DNA of 64,000 nucleotides from the NCBI RefSeq assembly GCF_003945595.2, contig NW_024104523.1, positions 496,001 to 560,000 on the forward strand, read 5' to 3'. The notes beneath the pieces were generated by a model. The model did not search any database. It was not told the DNA's origin and was given only the letters and a program-made list of their open reading frames with translations. This document shows, in pieces, positions 35,401 through 45,910 of the stretch; the stretch's first letter is position 1; every line of letters begins with the position of its first letter. Position numbers and translations under genes: made by a program. Source of the stretch: Pipra filicauda (lineage: Eukaryota; Chordata; Aves; Passeriformes; Pipridae).

Positions 35401-36154
35401 AGCAGAATTAGAGGGTGCCCAGCATGTCATAGAATAGCTGAGCACCTGGTGCAGAGCAGGAATAAATGATATGTGCATTTTGGTCAGGTTTCCTAAAGGC
35501 ACAAGCTTGTGCAGTGGTTCTGGCTGGCAGCTCCTGTTCCTCACTGTCCTCCTGAATTGTTTTTTTTAAATTGCTAGGATGAAACAAATTTGGCAGATCA
35601 AAAAAGGGCTCTAAGACTTTACATGCTGACAAGTTTCATGAAAATAAGGTAGGGAAGAGAGAGGCCCAAAGTACTTTTCTTCACTGAGCAAAATGCTTCA
35701 CCTGAGTGCCATTAGACAGCTGAGGACCCACACCTGGGTGTCACAGGTTCTTCTGCCTGGTTTCTTTTATTTAAACTCCCGTGGAATAGAAGACATTTAG
35801 GGCAGCTGAAAGAAGAAGGTCATCTATGCTGGGAAAGGCATGTGACATGGTGGTCAGTGCAGGAGAGCTGAATGTAGGAGCAGAGCAGGTGAAGGCTTGG
35901 CTTACTCAGTGCTTGGTGCCTTCCTGCATCCCAGTAATGCCAACCACATGGAGTGTGAGCTGCCCTGAGGATATTACTGCTGCTCATCTGCCCCAAGTGT
36001 TTCTTGTTGGCTACAAGACTCCTGGGAAGGTTGTCAGGTCCTGTCTGTTGTATCTGAAAACTGTCACCAAGACTGTGGTACTATAAAGTTCCTGTTCAGA
36101 CAGATGTGAAGATGAGGGGAATGTTTCTGAGGGCTTATGACGTACTTGGGCAGC

Positions 36155-36164
36155 CCATATATGG
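36155..36164. promoter_or_regulatory. CArG-box palindrome
   Basis: CCATATATGG is a perfect match to CC(A/T)6GG, inside the 12-bp palindrome CCCATATATGGG (36154-36165). SRF recognises this motif, and SRF targets are common in mesenchyme and muscle. A single site 4 kb upstream of PRRX1 is suggestive only. Confidence 0.45.
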
Positions 36165-39100
36165 GAGGTGGGAACCACAGGAGCTGCCAGTGCTGGGTTT
36201 CTTGGGAAATTTCAAGAATAAAAAAAAATACCCAAGTTAGGGACTTTCTCACTGACACTGCAGGCTGAGCTTGTAATTTTCCAAGAGAAAAGAAAGCAAA
36301 GCGAAATGTGCTGGTCATCTGCAGAGATGCAGATCTTTGGTTTTCCCCTTCTTGATATGCAACTAGGGAGAGTTTGTGGTTTCTGCCTCCTCACCTTCTC
36401 TGAGGGTCAGATATGGTCAGAGCATAGGGGATGGGTTTTGAGGCAGGGCTCCAGCTGGTGAGTCTCACCGATATCCTTCAAAACATTAACCACTTCTGGG
36501 AGCAGGAAGGGCCACACTGGGGTCTGGCTGCTGTCTGTGGTGTGAGGCTTGACCTTTCAGCTGTGGGTGCTTTACCTGGCAGATTTCTGGCTGTCTCAGG
36601 ACATTTGGGCTTTCTCCTATTCTCCCCTGGCAGAAGAGGCTCAGAGGTTCCTGCCTTGCTGGGAGTGTGAGCAGGAGGCAACCATTTGCTGGACAGCTGG
36701 GAAGGGGAGGAATGGGGCTGTAAGCAGCTGCCAGGCAGGTGCACATTGGAGAGGAAAGGTGGGATGGGAGGATGGTGGGGAAGGGGAGCTGCCTGTTCAG
36801 CTTGACACCAGACCAGTGGTGAGGTGGGAAATGTCTAACCAACTACTTGAGGGCCTGTGGGATGCTGAAATGGTGTGTGCCTTTGCTGTCATGGGCCGTC
36901 TGTGGCATGGGAGCCCTTCCCAGCCTCAGGGTCATGAGAACTGCGGTATCCCATGACTTCTGCTTTTTTGGGTTTGATCCTGGGGACAAGTTGCCTTTGC
37001 ACGAGTTTCCCCATCTGAAAAACAGAAGTGTGTTGAGATCCTTGGGTTGCAGCAGACCACGGTGTGGCTCATTCATGCTTTGTGACTGTTCATTCTGCAG
37101 GAACTCCTGGAGGCCCCGGAGTGAGCACATGGGCTGGCTGCTGTACAGGGAGAACTGCTGCATCCTAGATGGGTGACAAGTGTCCCATCCTTATCTGCCA
37201 TTGCCAATGGAGGGGGAGACACTGAACACTAGAAGGCAATACCCTTGAGCATTCAGGTAAGATGATAATATCTGCCTGTACTCCAACCTGAAGTTTTCTA
37301 CAACTTTGAAGCAAGCTCAGGGAAATTGCTAATGAAAGGATCTTCCATGCTTGTCTTGTTAAGATGGTCCTACTTCTGTTTTAGTGGCAGACTGAGATGT
37401 GCAGCTCTGTAGGGCCCTGGGACCCCTTGACCTCATCCCCTCTGTCTCCTCATCTTTCTGTTTATATTTTGCTTATGAACTTTGTGGACCACTTAAGTCA
37501 CGTGAGAAAAAAGCAATTGACCAAGGATGCACCTCCCTATACCTGTCAGAGCCCAGGAGGTTCCTGCCACACTCATTTCCACATTGCAGGTGTCCCTTGG
37601 CATTGGGCCTGTCTGGTCACAACAAGTTGAAAGATGAACAGCCCTGCAGTGTTCTGCGTGGTCTTGGAGGCCTCCCACTGTTCCCAGTCTTCTTTTTTCT
37701 GAGACAGACAGAGATGGAAGAGTTTCCCTTGGGTTCAACTTGTCCCTCCCACCCAGTCACAGAAATCCAATAGTGTTGCAGGAGGCACCCAGGAAAGGAG
37801 GTCTTTAGGTCACTCTCAGGATGTGATTCTGGCATCCCATGTTGGTGTTCAGCCTGTGGGTGCTGTGTGTGTGGGCAGCACCCAGGACTCACTTCAGGGT
37901 AAAGCCACAGCAGCTGGTCTTGGAGCTGAGCCCCTTTATTGCCCTGCAGGTGAGACTCTCCCTCTGTAGCAGATGCACACATTGATGTGGTCACCCTCAG
38001 CACCAACATGCCTCCACCCACCATCTTTCCAGGCTGTCTGCTGGTACTGGGCTGCATTCCCAAAGTCAAGGCTGGAAGGGAGGGTTGTCTGCAGGATGCC
38101 CTTAGACATGAGGAGCTCTTATCAGGGATGTCAGTGAGGATAGTGGTGAAGGTGGCACAGAGACCTCTTGCTCTGTTTTCTGTGGCTCCTGCTGTCACCC
38201 CCATGGCAGAGGTTGTCTGGGGCAAGAGCAGACCCTGCTGCCTGTGGAAAGGGATGTTTGTGGCTGGGGCTCTGCAGCACCCTCTCAAAACAGCCAGGTC
38301 AGTTGTAACATCCATTTGAAGCAGATCAGGGGAAAAGAGGGTAAAAGCCAGCTGACCGAGAAGGTGGCAGCCAAGTATCTGGGTGACAGAAAAGGGCATC
38401 TCATGCTCTGGGCAGCCCGCAGGGGTGTGTAGAGGTAACCACCCACCCTGCCTTGCCTAAAGCTGGAGTCCCTGAGAGCCAGGGTACAAGATGCCAGCAC
38501 ACCAAAGCCTGCCAGATACAGCTTCACACACCCATGTGAAGACACAGCTCCTTCCCCATCCAACATGTGGACACATATCACAGGACTTCACACACAAATG
38601 CTCCCTCAGATGCAGAAAAAGGGCCACACCAGTATGCAATAAGGCACACATAGAGCAAGTCACTGCTGCTTACATAGATGCACACACAGCATTTTGGGTC
38701 TATTTAGACCCACACAGTTCTGTGCACTCACACAACCTTGCCCCAATGCTTTTTCTGGCCTTTCCACACGGTGCCCACCAGCTTTGTTCACCCCCCAAGC
38801 TGAGGACAGCAGAACCCTGCAGCCCTGCCACACTCATTTGGGTCTTTGAGACTGCAAAGGGTAAACTGGGACCAGAGGGGGGGGGGCCTGAAAGCAAACT
38901 AATGATGAAAATGTCTCCTCCATGCCTGTGCCTTAATTAAATGCACGGAGAGGCTCAGGGAAGCACATCTGTTTTCAATCTGGAGCCCTTTGATGGCATC
39001 AAATGTTCTTTCCCCAGATCAGGGGGGATGGAAATTCTGGGCTGGCTGTGGCAGCTCGGAGCCCAGGCTCCAGCCACCGAGAAGCAGCGGCCTTTCCTGG

Positions 39101-39265
39101 CCGGCGGGACCCTGTCCCTCTGTGCCGCCAGCCCTGCTGCCCTGGGGCCCTTCTGCGGCGAGGTCCGGGGGTACCTCCCAGCACCTCTACCTGTGCGTGG
39201 CCACGGGGGCCAGCCGGGCGAGGACAGGCTGCTGGGACCTCTTTGCTTGCTGGCCTCCGAGTGAA

Positions 39266-39524
39266 TCCTCTTTTTCTTTTTGCTGTTTCTCTTTTTGCCT
39301 TTTTTTTTCTTTTCTTTTTACCCTTCTGCTCTCTTCATTTTGTTCTCCTTTTGGTCTGTTTCTCTTAGCTCTCTGTTGCACTTTTTCTTCCTCTTTTGCT
39401 ATTTTTCCTCTTCCTTTCCTCTCCTCTCTCCTGTTCACACTTTCTCTTCTAGTTACCCTTGGTCACCTTTTCATCTGCATTTCTCATTTTCGCTATTTCC
39501 CTCCTCCCGGCTCCTCTCCCCAGT
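39266..39524. repeat. Polypyrimidine tract upstream of PRRX1
   Basis: About 260 bp of almost pure C/T on the + strand with few purine interruptions (CTCTTTTTCTTTTTGCTG, then TTTTTTTTTCTTTTC, later CCTTTCCTCTCCTCTCTCC). It ends at the edge of the PRRX1 CpG island. Polypurine-polypyrimidine DNA can form triplex structures and often marks nucleosome-free promoters. It creates long spurious open frames. Confidence 0.85.
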
Positions 39525-41840
39525 CCTGGGAGCCTCCCCAGGGGCGCGTCCACCCTCCCCTCCAGGTGCAGCTCCGGCTGACGAGGGGGAAGAACCCTCA
39601 CACCCCCCTGCGCGCCCCCTTCGCCCCTACCCGGGGGGCTCCCCCAGCCGCCCCCCACGAGGAGCTGCCGAGCGCGGCGGGGCCCGCGCTGCCACCCCCG
39701 TCCCGGTGCCACGTCCCGGCGGGGCCCCGCGGGTGCCCGGAGCGGAGCCGCCCCCGCCGTTTGAAGTGCGGGGCGGAGGGGAGGGGAGGGCAGCGCAGGG
39801 GCGGAGGGAGCGGAGCCGCCGGCAGCGGGGGCGGAGGGACGGGGCGCACCCGCCCCAGCGGCCCCACAGCCACCCTGCGCCTCCCGGCCGGCGGCAGCTC
39901 CCCGCGCCGCCGCCCCGGCGCCCCGAGCCGGCCGCCGCCTCTCCCCTCCGGCATGTTTTAAGCCCGGCCCTGCCCGCTCCCCTTCGGGCTTCCCTACCCG
40001 CCGCCGTCGGGTCCCGTCCCGTTCCCCCCGCTCCGGTCCGTGCGCATCCCCCTCGAAGGGCCGGCGGCTGGGGGGCCGCGGGGGCGGTGGGCGCCCGCGG
40101 GGGGCGAGGGCAGAAAAGCCCCGCTCGGCACGATGGCGTCCAGCTATGCCCACGCCATGGAGAGGCAGGCCCTGCTGCCCGCCCGCCTCGACGGCCCCGC
40201 CGGCCTGGACAATTTACAAGCCAAGAAGAACTTCTCCGTGAGTCACCTGCTGGACCTGGAGGAGGCGGGCGACATGGTGGCCGCCCAGGCGGAGGAGGGC
40301 GGCGGCGAGCCCGGCCGGAGCTTGTTGGAGTCCCCCGGGCTGACCAGCGGCAGCGACACCCCGCAGCAGGACAGTAAGTGCGGGGTCACCCCCTCCTTCC
40401 ATCTCTCCCCGGGGCGAGGGGCCGGGGGAGCCGCGGTGGCCGGTTCCGGTCCCGGCCCCGAGGGGGCTCCCGCGGGGACGTGGCCGGAGGAGCCCCTGGC
40501 CGGTGCCTGGTCCGGTTCCTCCCGCTCCCCGAGTCGCTTTCCCAGGCGTGCAGGGAGCCCTTGGCAGGGCCGGCACCGCTCGGCTGCAAAAACGCTTGTT
40601 ATCCCCCAGCCGCGTCCCGGGAAAGGGGCGGTCTGCCCTTCGCCGCCGCGCCGCGCTCGTCGGATCCCGTGCCGTGGCTCCCGCACCCTCGGGAGCCGGA
40701 GGAGAACATCCCGGGGAGCCGAGGCGGGCAGGATCGGGCCCGCGGGCGCAGCCCCCTCGCCCGTTCCTTGCCAGGGTGGTCTGAGAACGGGGCTTGGCTG
40801 GACGGGAGGAGGCACGGTGGGCGGCTGAGCCACCCTCCATTCATCCAGCCATATATCCCATCCATCCGCCCGGCCCGTCCGAGCGGTGACCGGCGTCGTG
40901 GTGTGCGGGACACCGGGAGGCTGCTTGGAGATTTGGCTGGAGTCCGGACGATTGTCCGACGCCCTGCCCGGAGCATCGCGGCTCGCAAACAGCCCGAGGG
41001 TGCGTGCGGGGCTCCAGAGTGGAGCCGCCAATTCCCTCCCCGCCAAGCCCCGGTTCTCCCTGATCCAGGCCCGGCGGGCAGGGCAGGACAGAGTGGCCGA
41101 CCTGCCTCTGAACTGCCCGTCCCGGGTCCGAGCTTGGGAACTGAAGTAGCCGTGAACCGGCAGCCCAGCGGCTGCGGGGCAGCGGGATGGGCGCCGGCAT
41201 GCGCGGCGTTTTCCAAGGGCAGCGCTGTCATAAAGGGTGATGGGGTCGTGCAGGGCCAGTAACTCCCCCTTACCCTCCCTCTGCTTTCTCTTAAAAAAAA
41301 ATTGCATCCCCGGGCGCGGGGACTGGCCGCGTTTTCGTTGCGGGTGCGGGCCGGCTGCGGCCGCTCCGCCGGGACTCCCGTGGGCTGCGCAGGGGCCGCG
41401 GCTGCGAACACGCTCTCGCTTCCGAGGAATCCCCGTCCCGCGCCCGGGGCTGCCCCGCGCCTCCCGGAGAAAAGTGGGAAAAAGATTCCTGCAAAACGAA
41501 ACGAAAATCGAACGAAAATGCCAATTGCAATTTTCCTTCGCTTTTCGTTTTCATAATCTTTTTTTATTTTATTTTTTTCACTGGGAGCCGCCTCCGACCC
41601 TGTTTTCCCCGCGGATCCGCCGTGGTTTTCCCGGTATCCTGAAGGAAACCAGGCAGGGGAGGCGGAGAGCTTTCCAAAAAGGAGCCGCTCCTTGCAGCAG
41701 TGCCCATGGGATCCTCGTCCCGGACGGAGCCGTTCCCGGCGGGAGCATCCTCCCGGAGCGGGAGAGCGGTCGGGAAGGGAGCGAGCGGTGCGCGGCCGCT
41801 GGAGCGGCTCCTGTCTCCCCGAGAGCCGGACCGACCGCCG
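39525..41840 (+). promoter_or_regulatory. PRRX1: PRRX1 CpG island and promoter
   Basis: About 2.3 kb of dense CpG and G+C surrounding PRRX1 exon 1 and the start of intron 1. GC-box-like GGGGCGGAGGG elements recur at about 39770-39840. No clear TATA box is seen and the start site is not fixed. The 5' UTR should lie within about 39.8-40.13 kb. Broad islands of this kind are typical of Polycomb-controlled developmental genes. Long open frames on both strands here come from base composition. Confidence 0.85.
40133..40373 (+). CDS. PRRX1: PRRX1 coding exon 1 (gene continues beyond window)
   Basis: Encodes the first 80 residues of paired-related homeobox 1 plus one base, ending GACA|GTAAGT. PRRX1 is a nuclear homeodomain factor of limb, craniofacial and cardiac mesenchyme, and loss causes agnathia-otocephaly in humans. 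The block NLQAKKNFSVSHLLDLEEAG (27-46) and the stretch RSLLESPGLTSGSDTPQQD (62-80) match mammals almost exactly. The first 20 residues and AEEGGGEPG (53-61) differ more. The ATG (CACGATGG) has A at -3 and G at +4. The frame is open upstream to an ATG-less GTG/CGC-rich stretch, so this start is chosen by similarity to known PRRX1. The homeodomain, encoded from exon 2 on, is not in the window. Confidence 0.97.
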
Positions 41841-42362
41841 CTGGGGTATGGCTTAAAAAAATTTCCCTTCCAAAAACCCAGAAAAATGCAATTTCTGGCT
41901 CTAAAGGTGTATATATTAGTGGGGAAGGCAGTGATTGCGGCTCATCCCGGTTCAGCTCCCTGAACCGCAGGACAGTCCCCAAGATATTAACCAGCAAGTT
42001 ACGTAGGCAACTTTTTCTTTTTCTTCCATTTCCCCATCCAGTTTCGTTTATCATATTTTATTTGGATTTATTCCTGATTTACTCCGATTTAGTCCTGGTA
42101 TTACCCCTTGCCTACTGCTGAGCTTTATGGAGCCAGCTCGGTCAGTATGGAAAAGAGGGGCTGTGTTTCTCCAATACCGACCTTGCTCTTAAAGAACCAA
42201 AAAAAACCCAGCCCAAGGGCTTGTTTTCTAGCTAGCATTGCCAAGTCGGCACCAAACTGCAGCTTCAAATAATTTAGAAGTTCTCTGAGTGCTGTAAAAG
42301 TTTTAAATGCCGCTGCGGTGAATTAGAAAGTTTTGAAAGTATTCTAAAGTAAGCAACTAAAT

Positions 42363-42380
42363 AAAAAAAAAAAAAAAAAA
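42363..42380. repeat. Poly(A) run, 18 A
   Basis: Short homopolymer in PRRX1 intron 1, followed by GGAGGGGG. No retroposon body was recognised before it. Confidence 0.85.
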
Positions 42381-43068
42381 GGAGGGGGATAAATTCGCCC
42401 AGGTTTGTTGGGCAGAGCTGTCATCTGGGCTTTCTGGCTCTCTCACTGATGTGTTTAGCACATCCCGAGAGTCTCCGTGCCTCAGTTTCCCCACCTATTG
42501 CGTCTGCTCTGTGAAGTATTTTGCAATCCATGTAGGAAAAGGACTGTGCCAGAGCTAGAAAGTGCAACAGGGATACGAACTTTTCTCAGTGAAAAATGAG
42601 AGCTGGTTCAGTGGAAAAGCTAACACAGGGCTCGGTTATTCTCCGTGTTTCTAAGGGAGAGAAGGTAAAAGCCGTTTGGAGAAATTGTGGAATGTCTCAA
42701 GAATATTAAAAATGTTCTTTCAGCCTGGGGGAAAATCAGCTGGTCTGCCACTGATTTCTGTCCCAAACTGAAGTGAAAAGCCAAATTATTGGCGCTGGTT
42801 TTGTAATCAAAAATTAAGGGAAGAAGTTGGAGGCAGAAATGACAGAAGGCTTTATTTGGGCATTTGAGATCGAAGGAAGTATTTCGCCGCTATTTTGTTT
42901 GAAAGAGGCTCAGGAGAAAACATTTCTCTTTTTAATAAGAGAAAAACAGCATTCGTGTGAGAACCTCTGCTTGTGACATTTACAGGGAGAACTGTCAACG
43001 TATTACGGAGCTGAGTTTTCGGTGGTGCTGTGAAGCTGTCACTCTTTCTGACTTCAGTTCAACTTGCA

Positions 43069-43096
43069 GCTCTGAAAACCTTGCTCTGAAAACCTT
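43069..43096. repeat. 14-bp perfect tandem duplication
   Basis: GCTCTGAAAACCTT occurs twice back to back. Both copies are identical, which indicates recent slippage in PRRX1 intron 1. Confidence 0.9.
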
Positions 43097-43457
43097 ACCC
43101 TAAAAGCTGATACAGTTCACGGCAAACCTCCCCGCCTCTGCTGCTTAGCTGGGAGGGCTTTGCAATCCGAGTTCCAGTTTGTCACAAAACCACCTGTTAA
43201 GATACAACCAACTCTTCGTTTGGTAGCAGGGCTTTCGCTAACTCTGGCTAAAACGGGGATGAAAATGCAGGTCCCAGCTCAGCTCAGGGGATTCCCAGAG
43301 CTTCCCAGCAAAGACTAGGAACTCTTATTGCTCCTGTGCCACCTCTGAGGCACAGAAACCTGTCAGTGGCCTGTGGGTTCCCAGAGCTTGTGTCTCTGAG
43401 CGGGGTTAATTCACCAGTTGCTCTTTTTTTAAAAAAATGGGATTTTTGATCTCTGCC

Positions 43458-43489
43458 TTTTTTTTTTTTTTTTTGGTTGGTTGGTTTGA
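43458..43489. repeat. Poly(T) then GGTT repeats
   Basis: Seventeen T followed by GGTTGGTTGGTTTG. A simple low-complexity tract. Confidence 0.85.
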
Positions 43490-45759
43490 GTCTTGCTGGT
43501 GATGGCTCGTAAAATAATGTGGAGAAAGAGTGACCATCAAAAGAAAAATTGTTATGCTGGAGCGAATAAACCCTGCTTCGGTCCAGTACGTGCTCGAGTT
43601 CTGCATGTTGGAGTTATTACTGTCCTTTAATTTCTCTTCAGTATAAAAGCGATGGCAGTCTGGGGGCTGGCAGATCACATCAGGCTGGGTCACGACTAAA
43701 GCTGGGGCACAGGCTGCCTGAGTCCCCCTGTGACTTCTTCTGTCTCAGCAGGCATCGTGACCCCTCGGCACTGCTGCTCCTTCCCAAGGAAGCAGAATCC
43801 CTGCCGGACAGCCGGGAGGAGGTGAGTTTCTCTGCTCAGGCTGGGTCAAGCAGAGCATCTCTGTGGCTTCAGCCCCCCTCTTCTCTGGCGGCAGGTTGAG
43901 AGCACGAGGAAGGGCCTTTTCAGCCGGCGCGTTGTTCGGTGATGGGGCAGGTGTTGCAGAGATCAGAAATAGACATTATTTCAAGCAAGGACGTGACAAA
44001 GTCAGGGAGGGCTGAGGATGGCTCCTCACGGCAGCGGTGCCTGGAGGCAGCGACCGGCTTGGAGAGCCGCAAGGCACAGAGACTGGAAGAAGGGATGAGC
44101 TGGGGCAGAGAACTCTCCACTGATGCCTGGGTTTATACCCTCTTACTCCACTGGTACTGGCCATCTGAAACAGGATCTGGAGCTGAAGGACCTCTGCTCC
44201 CACAGGGCTATTCTTTACATGACTATTCTTTTTGCTTTAATTGCCTCTTTTTAATCAGAACCAAGTGAGGTTGCTGCAGGAGTAAAAGAGCGTGTGTAAA
44301 TATAGAATTGTTTCTCTTTTTCTTTTTTTTTTCTTTTTTTGCTGATCCTGAGGTCGTCTGTGTTCCTGTGCCTCCCCATCCGTCACCAAAAAATACGCCT
44401 TCGTATAAAGAGGTAGAAAAGCTCTGCCATCGCTTTGAAATGTGAAAGAAAAGTTAGAAAAGTTATTCGTTGGATTGCTGAGTTCCTGAGGATGAATGTG
44501 AGAGGAAGCGCCTGGGACAACTGCGGGGTTTTCTTTGCTTTATCTCGAAGTACTAAGTGGCTCTTTTGTTAGTAAATCACAGCCCTTATTCCCAGAAGAT
44601 GCTGAGGAGGGGGAAAATGTGGGGTACATGAATTCAGTCTGTAGGAGCTATTTTCTTTCTCCCTTGTCCTGCAGGGCTGATGGGCAAAGGGAGAGTCTGC
44701 AGGCAGCAAGTGCCTGCTGGTGCCCACAGGTCGCACCCGGGTGAGCCGGGGAAACCGGCGGGTGCCTCGATCCCCACGGACAGTGGGGAGCATCCTCACA
44801 GGATGCTGCCACGAAAGATTTTCCAGAATTCTCCTCTTCCAGAAACTGACGTGGGAAAAGTGAGGATCAGATCAATACTAAGACGCTTGTTTATGTTGTC
44901 TGCGTGAAAAATACAACAGCTTTTTCTTGCCAGAGTAGTCTTCGCGCGTGCCAGTTGTACTGCCCATATCCTGGGGGCTTTGTGGAGTGTTCACTTGAGT
45001 AAAGGTTGAGTAACAGGAATTAACGCCAAGCAGTCGTTAGAAGATTGATTAACTTCTTTCCTTTCATGTTCTTTGGGCATCTCTCTCTAATTTCGGTCTC
45101 AGGATGGCTGGTGCACGGTTATTTCATTGAGTATCAGAGCGTCAGGTATTTTTCTTACATCCCTGAATCCCATAGTTTGAGGTGGGAAAACGTTTTGTGT
45201 TTTTCACGTAAATTTCTGCGGCTTCTGGATGAAGACAGGAGATGGAAATGCGACTGCCACATACCTGGATTCTTAAAAAGAAGAAAAAGAAGACACTAAA
45301 AAGTGAACAAAAATGGTCAGTGTAGTGTTATTAACAAAGAAAAAGAGCCATGTCAATTTGGAGGAGGGAGCTGACTCGGTTTATGAGTGCTGGCCATGCT
45401 GCTTTCCTTTTGACGGGTGAAAAGAGACTTGTATTTGTTTGGGAATTTCGCTTTTTTTTTGATCATAATCAGTTTTGCTTCCTGGTTCTCATGGTCTCAT
45501 AATTTGCTGATGGTATTTGTGTTTTCAATCCATCCACACAGAGCTTCCAACTTTTTAATTTGAAAAAGATTTTGCTGAAGGTTCTTACTTTCCCTCTTTC
45601 CCCCCTTAATGTAATGAAAACATTTCCATGAAAATTAGATTTTGAAATCTCTCATAAAACTTAAAGGTTTGGTCTAAACTGCTAGAACGCTTTTAATGAA
45701 CATCAGCTTTCTGTCATCTGCACCGAGTTTCCAGTGCTAGCCGGTCTATTTTCCATCTT

Positions 45760-45910
45760 TTTGATGATGTATAAAGCAGTGATTGCATGGGAAAATATTA
45801 TCTCAAGGTTAATTTGTGCAGGCCTTACTCACACGAGTCATTGCATGCGACTCAATGGGCCGTTTATGTGTGTGCCAATTGATGAGTATTAGCGTTTAAA
45901 GACTTGACCA
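45760..45910. promoter_or_regulatory. Candidate regulatory block in PRRX1 intron 1
   Basis: Contains GATGATGTATAAAGCAGTG, GAAAATATTATCTC, GAGTCATTGCATGCGACTC (5-bp arms about a GCATGC palindrome), GGGCCGTTTATG and CCAATTGATGAGTATTAGCG. It is unique, CpG-retaining and non-coding. The motif density suggests an enhancer; this is inference. Confidence 0.28.

Larger units (their letters stand above)
31780..39265. other. Intergenic DNA upstream of PRRX1
   Basis: No exon is supported. Notable parts are an AT-rich block at 32285-32484, a G-run at 38877-38886 and a CArG palindrome at 36155-36164. G+C rises steadily towards 39 kb. The open frame of about 260 codons on the minus strand (37617-38399) has no recognisable domain and is treated as chance. 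Confidence 0.55.

Noticed and set aside
37617..38399. 260-codon open frame on the minus strand
   Set aside because: The peptide shows no recognisable domain, there is no promoter or splice context, and the composition (S, T, P, Q, C-rich) fits chance in moderately GC-rich DNA. A protein search or RNA-seq could overturn this.
39280..40377. 365-codon open frame leading into PRRX1 exon 1 on the + strand
   Set aside because: It runs in a different frame from PRRX1 through the polypyrimidine tract and CpG island. F/L/S-rich then P/R/A-rich composition reflects base bias.
40243..41307. 354-codon minus-strand open frame over PRRX1 exon 1
   Set aside because: It is antisense to a conserved exon inside a CpG island, where stop codons are rare. 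No family resemblance was seen.
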